From Bacteroidota bacterium (GTDB taxonomy: Bacteria > Bacteroidota > Bacteroidia > Cytophagales > Cyclobacteriaceae), in the NCBI GenBank assembly GCA_018267275.1, contig JAFDYV010000009.1:186001-250000 (forward strand): a DNA stretch of 64,000 nt, written 5' to 3'. Positions 1-8,976 of this stretch are shown piece by piece (position 1 is the first letter of the stretch; each line of letters starts with the position of its first letter). A program made the position numbers and the translations under genes. The notes beneath the pieces are model-generated. The model saw nothing but the letters and a program-made list of their open reading frames with translations. It ran no database searches and was not told where the DNA came from.

Positions 1-1178
1 AGGGTCGCTATATGCTCCACTACAAATTAGGTCAGCAGTTGAGCAGTCTGAGTGCCGGGGTACGTTTCTATCAAGGGTCTACCAATCGCTTCCGCGGAGG
101 AACGGGAAGCACTGGCACTGATTTTACATTACAGCGCCAACCGAATACCGCCTGGACGGCCGATATCAACTATCGAAGTGGAAACTTCGCGTTGTTTGCG
201 GAGAACCTGTTCCAGGTTACGCCCAAGTTGTTGTTCGTTCCCGGAGTGCGTTATGAATACGTTGCTGCTGAAGCTGCGGGATACAATGCGTTAGTCAACA
301 ACAGCCCGGTGTTCATCCAAAATCAAACACGAGAAAGAAACTTTTTGTTGTATGGCCTGGGTGCCGAGTTTGCTATCACGCGCACTACCGCCTTTTACGC
401 AAACGCCACCCAATCGTATCGTCCGGTTCAATTTGGTGATTTAACGGCTGCCCCCACTACAGACGTGATCGATCAAAACCTTACCGATGCACGTGGATTA
501 AATGTTGATGTTGGGTACCGTGGCAATTACAACGAACATGTGAAGTTTGATATAAGCGCGTTTTATCTGGACTATCAAAACAGAATTGGTACCATTCAGC
601 AACAGCGAAGCGATGGCAGTTTTTACAACTTTAGAACCAATGTGGGCAGCAGCACCACCAAGGGGGTAGAAGCCTTTGCCGAGGTGTCTGTATCTCGTTT
701 CTTGTCTTTGCCTCAACGTGTAGGCAACTTCTCACTTTTTGCATCATACGCTTACAACGATGCGCGGTACAATAGCTTTAGAGTGGTAACGATAGTGAAC
801 AACGCATTGGTTGAAACGAATTATCGCGACAAACAAGTAGAATATGCACCACAAAACGTATTGCGCGCTGGCGTTACCTACGCCTACAAGAATTTTTGGA
901 TCACCGGACAAGGAAGTTATACCGATCAAGTATTTGCCGATGCCAATAACACCATTGCCTCATCTGCCAACGGACAAAATGGAAAGATACCAGGGTATAC
1001 GGTATACGATCTCACTACCGGCTACAACCATAAGTCGGGCATTCGCGTGCGGATGGGAATCAATAATATCACCAATGAATTCTATTTCACACGCAGGTCA
1101 GGGGGCTATCCCGGGCCAGGCTTGCTCCCGGCAGATGGACGCACCGCGTTTGTATCAATTGGCTACACCATGAATTAA
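1..1178 (+). CDS. TonB-dependent receptor, C-terminal part (FecA-like)
   Basis: The frame is open from base 3, with no start of its own needed at the first ATG (base 12), so this is the 3' part of a gene that begins before the window. About 391 residues are visible. They show the alternating aromatic/polar beta-strands of an outer-membrane barrel (for example LFAENLFQVTPKLLFVPGVR and TAFYANATQSYRPVQFGDLT) and end in the strand FVSIGYTMN. The phrase YRPVQFGDLT resembles the barrel of FecA-type (ferric dicitrate) receptors, so uptake of an iron chelate is the best guess, but the plug and TonB box lie outside the window and the substrate cannot be read. It converges on the PorP-like gene with only 2 bases between stops. 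Confidence 0.85.
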   Translation, partial: GRYMLHYKLGQQLSSLSAGVRFYQGSTNRFRGGTGSTGTDFTLQRQPNTAWTADINYRSGNFALFAENLFQVTPKLLFVPGVRYEYVAAEAAGYNALVNNSPVFIQNQTRERNFLLYGLGAEFAITRTTAFYANATQSYRPVQFGDLTAAPTTDVIDQNLTDARGLNVDVGYRGNYNEHVKFDISAFYLDYQNRIGTIQQQRSDGSFYNFRTNVGSSTTKGVEAFAEVSVSRFLSLPQRVGNFSLFASYAYNDARYNSFRVVTIVNNALVETNYRDKQVEYAPQNVLRAGVTYAYKNFWITGQGSYTDQVFADANNTIASSANGQNGKIPGYTVYDLTTGYNHKSGIRVRMGINNITNEFYFTRRSGGYPGPGLLPADGRTAFVSIGYTMN

Positions 1179-1180
1179 AG

Positions 1181-2341
1181 CTAGCGCCTGCGCTTTGACG
1201 AAGGCCGCTTACGGGCCTTGCTCTTGTAGGTGGTGGGTTTGCGTTTGTTGAAGGATGATTTTCTAATAGATGTCTTTTTGCCCATCGACAGCTTTTTGGT
1301 GTTTTGATATCGCGTATTAGGCGAAAATGCAGCAACTCGTTTTTGGGCTTTGGCTAGTTGCTTAGGAGTATGCCCACCAGGCGTGCGTTTAATGGTGGAG
1401 GTATTCAGCGTTTTTCTACGATACGAAAGCGACTGCTTATAATCTTGCCGGAACTTCTTCTGATAGTTTTGATCGTTGAAATCGTAGCGGATGGTGAACT
1501 CATTTGAACTGCCCACAAATCCACCGATAGGCGTTGTGATAATCTCATTTGAGTAACCCACCAGTAAATATTTGCTTGGCCTGACAGCAATGGTGAAGTT
1601 GGCCACATTGCCCGCGCGCATGGCTGCTCCCGCTGTAATCAAATTGTTGTAAGTGTAGTATATCCCTGCATCAAATGTATCGTTGATCTCCGAGAATTTG
1701 CGGTAAGCTACATAAGGCTCCAATAAATCTTGCCCATCGCGCACAGGAATCATACCTTGAGCAAAGGTGGTGTAATAGTTAGAGAGTGTGCGTTTGTCAC
1801 TCGGCTCTAACCAAGCAGTTGCCAAACGGTTAACCGAACCGCCCATTCTAAAAAATCGGTTCTGGTACATCATTCCAAAAGAAAAGTCAGGCTTGCCGGT
1901 ATTATTTTGAAAACGTTCGTAGGTAGCATCGCCCACAATATATTGCTCAGTAGCCAAATTGGCGTTCAAACGAAGTTGATTCATTTCGGCCCCTACGCCC
2001 ATGCTGAGCGAACTGAACTTGTTAAAGTAAAGATGATAGGCGAATGCACCGGAGTAGTAGGTATTTTTTAGAAATGATACTTCCTCTTGATAAACGTTTG
2101 CCCCAACGCCAAAGCGATGGTTTGAAAAAGGGGTATGCACGCTAAGGAAATAATTTTTAGGCGCATCTGCCACGCCAGAATAATTCGTACGATACGAAAA
2201 TGTTGCCGACCCAAATGTGTGCCCCGCCAAGGCCGGATTGTACATAAATGAATTGGTGAGCTTCTGACTGAACAATGGAATATCTTGTGCCCGCACGGCA
2301 AAAGAAGAAGCAAATAAGCCAGCTAGTAGAAGTCTCTTCAT
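1181..2341 (-). CDS. PorP/SprF family T9SS outer-membrane protein with basic tail
   Basis: 386 residues starting with a clear signal peptide (MKRLLLAGLFASSFAVRAQ). The following text, IPLFSQKLTNSFMYNPALAG, is the hallmark N-terminus of PorP/SprF proteins, and the rest alternates as a beta-barrel (about residues 20-300). In gliding Bacteroidota, SprF-type proteins are needed to export or anchor cargo that carries a gliding-type (type B) C-terminal domain, and such a cargo gene lies 10 bases upstream on the same strand, so the two form a cargo-partner pair. Odd feature: the last 81 residues (306-386) contain 28 Lys/Arg and no Asp/Glu, ending KARKRPSSKRRR. This tail is not part of the usual family and could bind an acidic polymer such as LPS, polysaccharide or DNA; that is inference. 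Confidence 0.85.
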   Translation of the reverse strand: MKRLLLAGLFASSFAVRAQDIPLFSQKLTNSFMYNPALAGHTFGSATFSYRTNYSGVADAPKNYFLSVHTPFSNHRFGVGANVYQEEVSFLKNTYYSGAFAYHLYFNKFSSLSMGVGAEMNQLRLNANLATEQYIVGDATYERFQNNTGKPDFSFGMMYQNRFFRMGGSVNRLATAWLEPSDKRTLSNYYTTFAQGMIPVRDGQDLLEPYVAYRKFSEINDTFDAGIYYTYNNLITAGAAMRAGNVANFTIAVRPSKYLLVGYSNEIITTPIGGFVGSSNEFTIRYDFNDQNYQKKFRQDYKQSLSYRRKTLNTSTIKRTPGGHTPKQLAKAQKRVAAFSPNTRYQNTKKLSMGKKTSIRKSSFNKRKPTTYKSKARKRPSSKRRR

Positions 2342-2351
2342 TCAATACAAT

Positions 2352-3455
2352 TTATTTCAACACGGTAATCATTTGCTTGACACTTTTGGTAGTACCCCGC
2401 TCATTGTATTGAACCACCACTACATAGTTACCGATTGCCAACTTCGAATAATCGACACCTTCTTGTTGTGGTAAAGATGCATCGGGGTAGTTCACGAAAT
2501 TCTTTTTCTTGTAAAATTGTACGCCCCATCGGTCTAGGATGGTGACCTCATTTTCAGGAACACTATCGATACCTTCTACGAACAAAACATCATTCTTTGT
2601 GTCGCCATCAGGTGTAATCAGCTTATGAACTTTAAGGGTGATTTCATCTGTTTTGCCAATGGCATAAAAACGAGCTGAAGATGACGCCAGTTTGTTACTA
2701 GCGAAAAACCCGCTGGTCGTGGATGCCCCCAAATCGTTAGTGGTGCCGGTGGCGTCATTTTCCAAAACCGTTGCAGATTTTCCGTCAGAGAAAAATGTCT
2801 CTGTGTCGTTGCTGCTGAGCCAGACTTGCGACCCCGAATAACTGCCAGTATTGCCGTTGGTGAATTGCCAGAAACGGTCTTTAAAGTAGTCTAACACGCC
2901 CGAGCCAAGCGTAAACGTAGGGCCTGCACTCACGACACCAAAACCTAGTTCAGTGTTTTTATCTGCATCAGCCACTTGCTGAAGCACTACTGGGGCGTAT
3001 CCTTTTGCATCTCCGATAGGAAAGGTGCGGAGGCCTGCATTGCCTTGCACAAATAAGTTGCCTTGTATGTAAGAATTACTGCTGCCGCTAATGTCTGCCG
3101 TTCCGGTGTACACTAACTTACTGGACGGGGCTGTCACGAGTTTCCCTAAAGTAAATTTTAAGTCTTGGTTAATAATCCAAAGGCCGCTGAGCGAATAGTC
3201 AACGTTACTGTTGATTTCTAATTTGCCAATGGAAATGGCGTTGGTGGTGTTGGTTGAGATGGTTGGGGTACCAGTTGTAGCGCCAAGTACAACAGTTGCG
3301 CCCCCTAAATTTGTCTTGTCACTCCTATTGGCAATTCCTCCTGAAAGCACAATCGTACTACTGCCTCCTTCTACCACTGTGTTGGGCGAAATCGAAATCT
3401 GCGCGCCTGCCACAAATGCAACTAGCGAGATAATGAAAGTAAATGCCAATTTCAT
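2352..3455 (-). CDS. Secreted protein with gliding motility-associated (CHU_C) C-terminal domain
   Basis: The start is placed at the internal ATG at 3455 because it begins a clean signal peptide (MKLAFTFIISLVAFVAGAQ); the longer frame from 3494 would add 13 polar residues. The mature 350-residue protein has no recognised enzyme domain in its first two thirds, which are Gly/Ser/Thr-rich beta sequence. The last 85 residues match the CHU_C or type B T9SS domain: KLITPDGDTKNDVLFVEGID, then VTILDRWGVQFYKKK and a GNYVVVVQY strand. Such domains direct export by the type IX system and attachment at the cell surface, usually with a SprF partner; a PorP/SprF gene follows 10 bases downstream in the same operon. 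Substrate or adhesion target is unknown. Confidence 0.85.
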   Translation of the reverse strand: MKLAFTFIISLVAFVAGAQISISPNTVVEGGSSTIVLSGGIANRSDKTNLGGATVVLGATTGTPTISTNTTNAISIGKLEINSNVDYSLSGLWIINQDLKFTLGKLVTAPSSKLVYTGTADISGSSNSYIQGNLFVQGNAGLRTFPIGDAKGYAPVVLQQVADADKNTELGFGVVSAGPTFTLGSGVLDYFKDRFWQFTNGNTGSYSGSQVWLSSNDTETFFSDGKSATVLENDATGTTNDLGASTTSGFFASNKLASSSARFYAIGKTDEITLKVHKLITPDGDTKNDVLFVEGIDSVPENEVTILDRWGVQFYKKKNFVNYPDASLPQQEGVDYSKLAIGNYVVVVQYNERGTTKSVKQMITVLK

Positions 3456-3576
3456 ATAACTTTTAAAAATCGGTTTTTTTACAATCGAATCCAAACTAAA
3501 CTTTGCTTGTTTGAATAACCTTTATAGCCTAATCCAGTGCAAGCAACTGCCCAGGGTTTATCAAATTCCAGTTTCA

Positions 3577-6500
3577 TCACGGGGTGTAAATAATCACTGC
3601 TCTAATTGCCTTACTTGTTATAAAATTCGATCGCTGAGGTGGAGAACCGGCTGGAAAATTGTTATTCACCACCGTTAAGTTCGTTCCGTTGATTAGCCAA
3701 TTGAAGTTATAACCAGAGGAGTTAACCCAGCCGGGCTGAATCCAATCTGAACCTGAGCCACTCCAATCAACCATCACACTTACTGATATGATTTTATCCC
3801 TCGTAGTGATACCAGCAAACGAGATGTTTGTAAGTCCGCCTTCAGTTGCAGCAGTGGTTCCCGTTAAGTAGGCGACTTTAATTGCAGGAGCAGCATTTCC
3901 TAATTGAGTGAATCCCTGTATGTCTAATGCCGAGGTTGGATTTGTAACTCCGATACCTACATTTCCCGTAGGGCCTATAACAAAACGATAAGCAGAGTTG
4001 GTTGCGTCCCAAATTCCAAATGAACCTGTGCCTGGCGTTGAGCCAGGACCTGTAGAACCGATGATATCGAAAGTAGTATTGCCTGCGTTGGGATTGGTAA
4101 AACGTATCGTTGCACCAGCGGAAGAGGTAGAAGTAGTACTCACAACCATTGGATTCGTAAAATAGTCCGCGTCTTCAACATGTAATTTACCTACTGGATT
4201 GGAAGTGCCAATGCCTACTCTGCCAGTCCCCTTAATTCTCATCAATTCCGTACTTGCCGTGGCACTATTTGCCACTTGAAAAACATGGTCATTTGAATTT
4301 ACCGGAAGTTGGTAATTCAGCGTACCGAACCCCCCCACACCAAAACCAATGAACTGGTGATCATTGTTGGCTTGCTCAAACAAAACAATTTTACGCAGTG
4401 CGGCAGAGCTGGCAAATTGCAATGGAGCATTAGGAGTGCTAGTTCCTATACCCACATTGCCAATGGCATCTATCCTCATCCTCTCAACCCCGCCAGCGCC
4501 CGTGGCGAAGCGTAATGGCTGTGCATCAGTTGTCCCGATAAAGTTTGTTGCCGGATTTGTTCCAGCATTGCCCGTGAGTCCCCAACCACTGGTTGGTGCC
4601 GTCCAAGTCAAAGTGCCCGATCCATTATTTGTCAACACCGTTCCGGCTGCTCCTTGAGCACCAGGCCAAGTATACGCAACCGCGCCTATCTGCAAACTTG
4701 TGTTAGAGAGTGTTGTGCCACCACTCACCGTCAGCGTTCCGGTAGTAGAAATATTGCCTGCGCCAAAGTTGGCACTGATTTTTGTGCCAGCAATTGCAGC
4801 CGATGTGGAAATATCTGCGTTCACCAACTGCCGATAAGTAGGAACTCCGGCCGACCCATTGGGCGAGGCCAACACCAAATTGGCTGCCTGCGAACCTGCA
4901 GATACAAAATTCGTTTGAGGTGCCCATGTAATGGCACCACTGCCGTTGGTCGTCAACAACTGATTATTGCCACCTGCCGCTAGGCGGGTAGCCGCTCCGG
5001 CAGTTCCACCAATAATCATGTCGTTGGGTGTAGTCATGGGGTTGGTAAGTGCCGCACTTGTCTGCCAGGTAGGAACTCCACCACTCACTGTCAATACCTG
5101 TCCGTTTGTGCCAGTCGCCAGCTTGGTTACAGCAATTGCTGCCGTACCCGAGATGTCTGCATCTGCAATGGTGCCATCCACAATCTGTGAAGTGGTAACT
5201 GCGTTGGCGGCCAACTTTGCCGTAGTTACGGAAGTGTTTGCCAATTCGGTAGTACCAATGCCACCGGGTGCAACCGAAATAGTGCCTGTGGCCGTGATGG
5301 GGCCACCTGTCAGACCTGTGCCTGTGGCGATATTTGAAACAGTTCCGCCACCTGCAAGCACCACGGGAGCCCACTGCGTTCCATCAAATTGGTAAACGCT
5401 GTTGGTGGTGGGCGCGGTCGCAGCAATAGGCCGTCCACGTAAGCCTTGGACCGTAATATTTCCGTTTGTGCTATTCAGCGTGGCATCTTGCCCCACCGTG
5501 GCTGCAGAATTAGAGGTTCCATCACCCACGATGATTTGGCCGGGGCTAAGCGTTGGTGCTCCCCCTCCGCCCACGTTGTCTGCGGCAGGTGCCCAGGCTG
5601 TTCCGTTCCACTTCAACACCTGACCTGATGAAGCCCCTGCTTGTGTAATTTTACCGGGAGCCACATCATTAATTTTGGCATCAGTCACCGCCAAGTTTGC
5701 GATATCTACTGTAGCTACTGAATTAGCTGCAAGTTCTGCCGTTGTAATCGCACCTGCTGCAATTGTGGGGTTAGGATAGGTGCCGGCTAAGCTACCACCT
5801 GCGGCACCTCCGGGCGTAGGTGTTTGCCATGTGGGATTACCTCCTGAAATAGTAAGGACTTGGCCATTCGATCCGTTTGATATGTCGTTGATTGTCGCAC
5901 CGGCACCAATCAGCAAACCATTCCATGTTGTTCGGCCAGTTCCGCCCACACTTACGGGCAATATTCCAGAAGTGATTTTCGAAGCATCCAGCCCCGGAAT
6001 TTGAGCGGTACCAAAAACTCCTGTAGTTATTTTTGTTGCATCTAGGCTGGGAATATCTGAGGCTGTTAAATTCAAACTGATCGCGGGTGTAGTCGTTCCG
6101 TTCGCAACGCTTATCGGGCCGGTGCCTGTTACGTTGGTCACCGTTCCTCCGCCAGGCAAGTTTGCCGGTACCCAGTTGGTTCCATTAAATTGCAGTACTT
6201 GGTTCGTTGACGGAGCCACGGCCGAAACACCGCGACCCTGAATACCCGTTACGGTTGTGGCGCTAAGGCTTGCCCCAGAAATATCACCACCCAGAGTGGG
6301 AAGCGCGGCTGCAATGGGGACATTGGAAGCGCTTGTAATTCTGCCTTGTGCATCAATTGCGATTTGAGGAATATTGGTGGCGCTGCCGTAGGTATTTGGA
6401 GTAACCGCGGTATTTGCCAAATTCAATGTGACGGTGCCTGTGGCGCCACCGCCAGTAAGGCCAGTGCCGGCTGTCACGCCAGAGATGGTTCCCCCTCCCG

Positions 6501-7236
6501 AAAGGTTAGCGGGAACCCAGTTGGTTCCATTGAATTGAATCACTTGCCCATTGGTTGCCAAGCCCGGAGAGAGTTTGGTCAAAGCCAACGAACCGTCTAA
6601 CAATTTTGATCCTTGTATATTGGCAGACGGTGAGATGTTAGTATCCGCAATTGGGTTTAAGGAAACAACCGGAGTGGATGTACCCGTGGCTACCGAAATC
6701 GGAGCCGTGCCAGTCACATTGGTGACGGTACCGGTCCCACCAGCTATTGTTGAAAGCAACCAGGTGGTGCCATTCCATTGCAGCACTTGACCGACTGCCG
6801 TGGGTCTTGGGGTGGTGCTCCACTGAGTGCCGTCCCAAACCAATAGCCTGCCCTGATCAGTACCGCTTCCTGGCGCTGGTGTTGCCAGGCCTATGCTACT
6901 TGTTCCAGTTGGATCAAGCGAAAGCACATTACCTTGAAATCGAAGACCAACCGATCCGCTGCCCCCGCCAACTGAAACCCAACCTGTACCCGTATGGTAT
7001 TGCAACCTTCCGCTTGCCTTGTCAAAAACTACCATACCTTCTTTGCCAAATGCAGAAGCATTTACATTTTGTACCACAGGGACGATTAGTCCTTGGCTGG
7101 TTCCATTACCTTGAAGAAGCAACACAGCAGCCGGATCAGGCGTGGGCGGTGTGCTGCCCGTGCCGATTGCAACCTGACCGAAAGAATGAGATCCTATTAG
7201 CCAAACAAAAAAGAAACAGTAAATGATTTTCTTCAT
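3577..7236 (-). CDS. Very long repeat-rich tail-fibre-like secreted protein
   Basis: 1219 residues with a signal peptide (MKKIIYCFFFVWLIGSHSFG, then QVAIGTG). Almost the whole protein is low-complexity Gly/Thr/Asn/Val sequence built from short units. NGQVLQxNGTxW-type units occur near residues 149, 229, 344, 538 and 611; NGQVLTxSGGxPTW near 457 and 711; GTVTNVTGTxPISV near 169 and 364; and the GNVGIGTxxP motif near 926, 1005 and 1090. The last motif is typical of Bacteroidota proteins related to phage tail fibres, which fold as trimeric beta-helices. Residues 1130-1219 form a non-repetitive Trp-rich end that may be a receptor-binding tip. No T9SS sorting domain and no intramolecular chaperone domain is visible. 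A cell-surface fibre or adhesin is likely; function is inferred only from architecture. A TATCTTTA box lies at 7267-7274. Confidence 0.8.
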   Translation of the reverse strand: MKKIIYCFFFVWLIGSHSFGQVAIGTGSTPPTPDPAAVLLLQGNGTSQGLIVPVVQNVNASAFGKEGMVVFDKASGRLQYHTGTGWVSVGGGSGSVGLRFQGNVLSLDPTGTSSIGLATPAPGSGTDQGRLLVWDGTQWSTTPRPTAVGQVLQWNGTTWLLSTIAGGTGTVTNVTGTAPISVATGTSTPVVSLNPIADTNISPSANIQGSKLLDGSLALTKLSPGLATNGQVIQFNGTNWVPANLSGGGTISGVTAGTGLTGGGATGTVTLNLANTAVTPNTYGSATNIPQIAIDAQGRITSASNVPIAAALPTLGGDISGASLSATTVTGIQGRGVSAVAPSTNQVLQFNGTNWVPANLPGGGTVTNVTGTGPISVANGTTTPAISLNLTASDIPSLDATKITTGVFGTAQIPGLDASKITSGILPVSVGGTGRTTWNGLLIGAGATINDISNGSNGQVLTISGGNPTWQTPTPGGAAGGSLAGTYPNPTIAAGAITTAELAANSVATVDIANLAVTDAKINDVAPGKITQAGASSGQVLKWNGTAWAPAADNVGGGGAPTLSPGQIIVGDGTSNSAATVGQDATLNSTNGNITVQGLRGRPIAATAPTTNSVYQFDGTQWAPVVLAGGGTVSNIATGTGLTGGPITATGTISVAPGGIGTTELANTSVTTAKLAANAVTTSQIVDGTIADADISGTAAIAVTKLATGTNGQVLTVSGGVPTWQTSAALTNPMTTPNDMIIGGTAGAATRLAAGGNNQLLTTNGSGAITWAPQTNFVSAGSQAANLVLASPNGSAGVPTYRQLVNADISTSAAIAGTKISANFGAGNISTTGTLTVSGGTTLSNTSLQIGAVAYTWPGAQGAAGTVLTNNGSGTLTWTAPTSGWGLTGNAGTNPATNFIGTTDAQPLRFATGAGGVERMRIDAIGNVGIGTSTPNAPLQFASSAALRKIVLFEQANNDHQFIGFGVGGFGTLNYQLPVNSNDHVFQVANSATASTELMRIKGTGRVGIGTSNPVGKLHVEDADYFTNPMVVSTTSTSSAGATIRFTNPNAGNTTFDIIGSTGPGSTPGTGSFGIWDATNSAYRFVIGPTGNVGIGVTNPTSALDIQGFTQLGNAAPAIKVAYLTGTTAATEGGLTNISFAGITTRDKIISVSVMVDWSGSGSDWIQPGWVNSSGYNFNWLINGTNLTVVNNNFPAGSPPQRSNFITSKAIRAVIIYTP

Positions 7237-7266
7237 AAGGGGTTGGTGAAGGTGTTTTCTAACTAG

Positions 7267-7274
7267 TAAAGATA
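7267..7274 (-). promoter_or_regulatory. Possible -7 box for the tail-fibre-like gene
   Basis: On the minus strand this reads TATCTTTA, one mismatch (last base) from the Bacteroidota -7 consensus TAnnTTTG. It lies 30 bases before the ATG at 7236. No clear -33 element was identified. Confidence 0.35.
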
Positions 7275-7384
7275 AGTTTTTATACTATTCAGCCGTGCTA
7301 TGGTAAGCTAGTTTTAGGTGAAAAACCCCTGAAATAGGGGATAAGAAAATGTTACTGTCTTCGAAAAAAACGGTTGCTGGAACC

Positions 7385-7921
7385 TTATTTATGTTTAATC
7401 AGGCAAAATACCGCATAGTTGATCATGTCCTGATAGTTTGCCCGCACTCCTTCGCTGGCCAATGTTTTGCCTTGATTGTCTTCAATCTGCTTTACGCGAA
7501 AAAGTTTCATTAAAATAATATCGGTAATGGAACTCACGCGCATATCACGCCAAGCTTCACCATAGTCGTGGTTTTTGTTTTGCAATAAATCAAATGTTTC
7601 GGCTACGGCCTTATCATACAAGGGTTCTAGTTCCTCAAAACGCAAATCCATTTTATCGGAATCGGCCAATTCCATTTGCATCATGGCGATTAAGCAATAG
7701 TTGATGATGCCTACAAATTCATCCTTAATCGGGTCGCCTACTTTTTGAATGCCTTTGTCCTGGATGCTGCGGATGCGCTGAGCTTTGATAAAAATCTGAT
7801 CGGTGATACTCGGTAATCGCAATACTCGCCAAGCCGTGCCATAATCGTGCGTCTTCTTGGCAAACAGGGCTTTGCAACCGGCCATTACCTCTTTATATTC
7901 GTGCGCAGTTTTTTCGTTCAT
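7385..7921 (-). CDS. DUF1599 domain protein with internal duplication
   Basis: 178 residues consisting of two tandem copies of one domain (about 13-80 and 103-178). The halves share K-x-HDYGxAWRxxRxxSITD (residues 23-41 and 116-134) and an I-N-Y-C/A-L/V stretch (74-80 and 168-174). This matches the DUF1599 family, a small alpha-helical domain that has been linked to nucleotide modification; no catalytic activity can be assigned from the sequence. The gene is divergent from folP, a neighbour pairing that I recall as common in Bacteroidota. There is no signal peptide, so it should be cytoplasmic. The start is supported by a TACCTTCG box only 4 bases upstream. Confidence 0.85.
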   Translation of the reverse strand: MNEKTAHEYKEVMAGCKALFAKKTHDYGTAWRVLRLPSITDQIFIKAQRIRSIQDKGIQKVGDPIKDEFVGIINYCLIAMMQMELADSDKMDLRFEELEPLYDKAVAETFDLLQNKNHDYGEAWRDMRVSSITDIILMKLFRVKQIEDNQGKTLASEGVRANYQDMINYAVFCLIKHK

Positions 7922-7925
7922 CGTG

Positions 7926-7933
7926 CGAAGGTA
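7926..7933 (-). promoter_or_regulatory. Possible -7 box for the DUF1599 gene
   Basis: Minus strand TACCTTCG, one mismatch from TAnnTTTG, separated from the ATG at 7921 by 4 bases. If used, transcription would begin at or next to the start codon. Confidence 0.45.
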
Positions 7934-8007
7934 GGAAGGAGACGTTAGATTTAAGATTTAAGATTTGAGATTTTTGGCAGTTGAACCAGAGAACGTTTAT
8001 TTTTTTG

Positions 8008-8895
8008 ATGAATCCACTTTTCAAAACAAACAGAACACTTAACTGCCGCGGGCGGCTAATAGATTTGTCGGTTCCCAAGGTGATGGGCATCATCAACACC
8101 ACACCCGACAGCTTTTACGAAGGTAGCCGCCAAACTGACTTAAAAGCCATCGTGTTGCAAGCAGAAAAGATGCTGAGTCAAGGCGCCACGTTTATTGACG
8201 TGGGCGGTTATTCGTCACGACCTGGTTCAACCGACATACCGATCGAAGAAGAGGAATTACGGGTGCTGCCGGCCATCAACGCCATCATCAAAGAATTTCC
8301 GAACGCTTTTATTTCGGTAGATACTTTTCGTTCTGCTATTGCTGAAAAGGCAGCGGATGCCGGTGCGTGCATGGTCAATGATATATCGGGTGGGCAATTG
8401 GACATCAACATGTTTGCCACCATTGCCAAGCTGCAAGTTCCGTATGTGCTCATGCACATGCGCGGCAACCCACAAAACATGGCGCAACAAACGCAATACG
8501 ATGACCTCATTAAAGACATCATGGATTACTTTCATCCCAAGATTCACCAACTCAATCGTTTGGGTGTCAAAGACTGCATCGTTGATGTTGGATTTGGTTT
8601 TTCAAAAACGCCAGAACAGAACTTTCAATTATTAGACGGCCTTTCTTACTACCAGTTGTTGGAAAAACCGTTGCTTGTAGGGCTATCGCGCAAGTCAATG
8701 ATTTGGCGCACGCTGAAAACTGACGCTGACCACGCCTTGAATGGAACCACGGCACTACACGTGGTAGCCTTGCAAAAAGGCGCAAGTATTTTACGCGTAC
8801 ACGATGTAAAAGAGGCCGTGGAGACTATTGAATTGGTGGAAAAAATAAATGCTGCGCATAAGCAAAATCTGAAACAAGCAGAACTGAATCATTAG
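8008..8895 (+). CDS. folP: Dihydropteroate synthase
   Basis: 295 residues. FolP joins p-aminobenzoate to hydroxymethyl-dihydropterin pyrophosphate in folate synthesis and is the sulfonamide target. The frame could start at TTG 7981, but ATG 8008 gives the normal family length. Family signatures are clear: VMGIINTTPDSFYEGSR near the N-terminus, then GATFIDVGGYSSRPGS, DTFRSAIAEKA, MVNDISGG, MHMRGNP and the C-terminal GLSRKSMI and RVHDV motifs. It is divergent from the DUF1599 gene and followed 81 bases later by cdaA on the same strand; folP-cdaA adjacency is familiar in Bacteroidota. Nothing unusual is visible in the active-site motifs. Confidence 0.97.
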   Translation: MNPLFKTNRTLNCRGRLIDLSVPKVMGIINTTPDSFYEGSRQTDLKAIVLQAEKMLSQGATFIDVGGYSSRPGSTDIPIEEEELRVLPAINAIIKEFPNAFISVDTFRSAIAEKAADAGACMVNDISGGQLDINMFATIAKLQVPYVLMHMRGNPQNMAQQTQYDDLIKDIMDYFHPKIHQLNRLGVKDCIVDVGFGFSKTPEQNFQLLDGLSYYQLLEKPLLVGLSRKSMIWRTLKTDADHALNGTTALHVVALQKGASILRVHDVKEAVETIELVEKINAAHKQNLKQAELNH

Positions 8896-8964
8896 CGGTT
8901 TCTTGTTGCGGGTTACTGGTTTTTAGTATCGAGCAACTAGTATCTGGTATCAAGTTTTATCAAG

Positions 8965-8972
8965 TATCTTTA
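8965..8972 (+). promoter_or_regulatory. Possible -7 box for cdaA
   Basis: TATCTTTA, one mismatch from TAnnTTTG, 4 bases before the ATG at 8977. The same near-leaderless geometry is seen for yicC, rmuC and the GroES-like gene. Confidence 0.4.
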
Positions 8973-8976
8973 CATC

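Noticed and set aside
4967..5395. Long open frames opposite the tail-fibre-like gene (also 6747-7226 and others)
   Set aside because: They mirror the low-complexity repeats of the real gene and translate to Pro/Val/Ala runs without family features or promoters.
3577..7236. Prophage tail fibre gene
   Set aside because: It has a signal peptide and no phage structural, lysis or integrase genes are present in the window.
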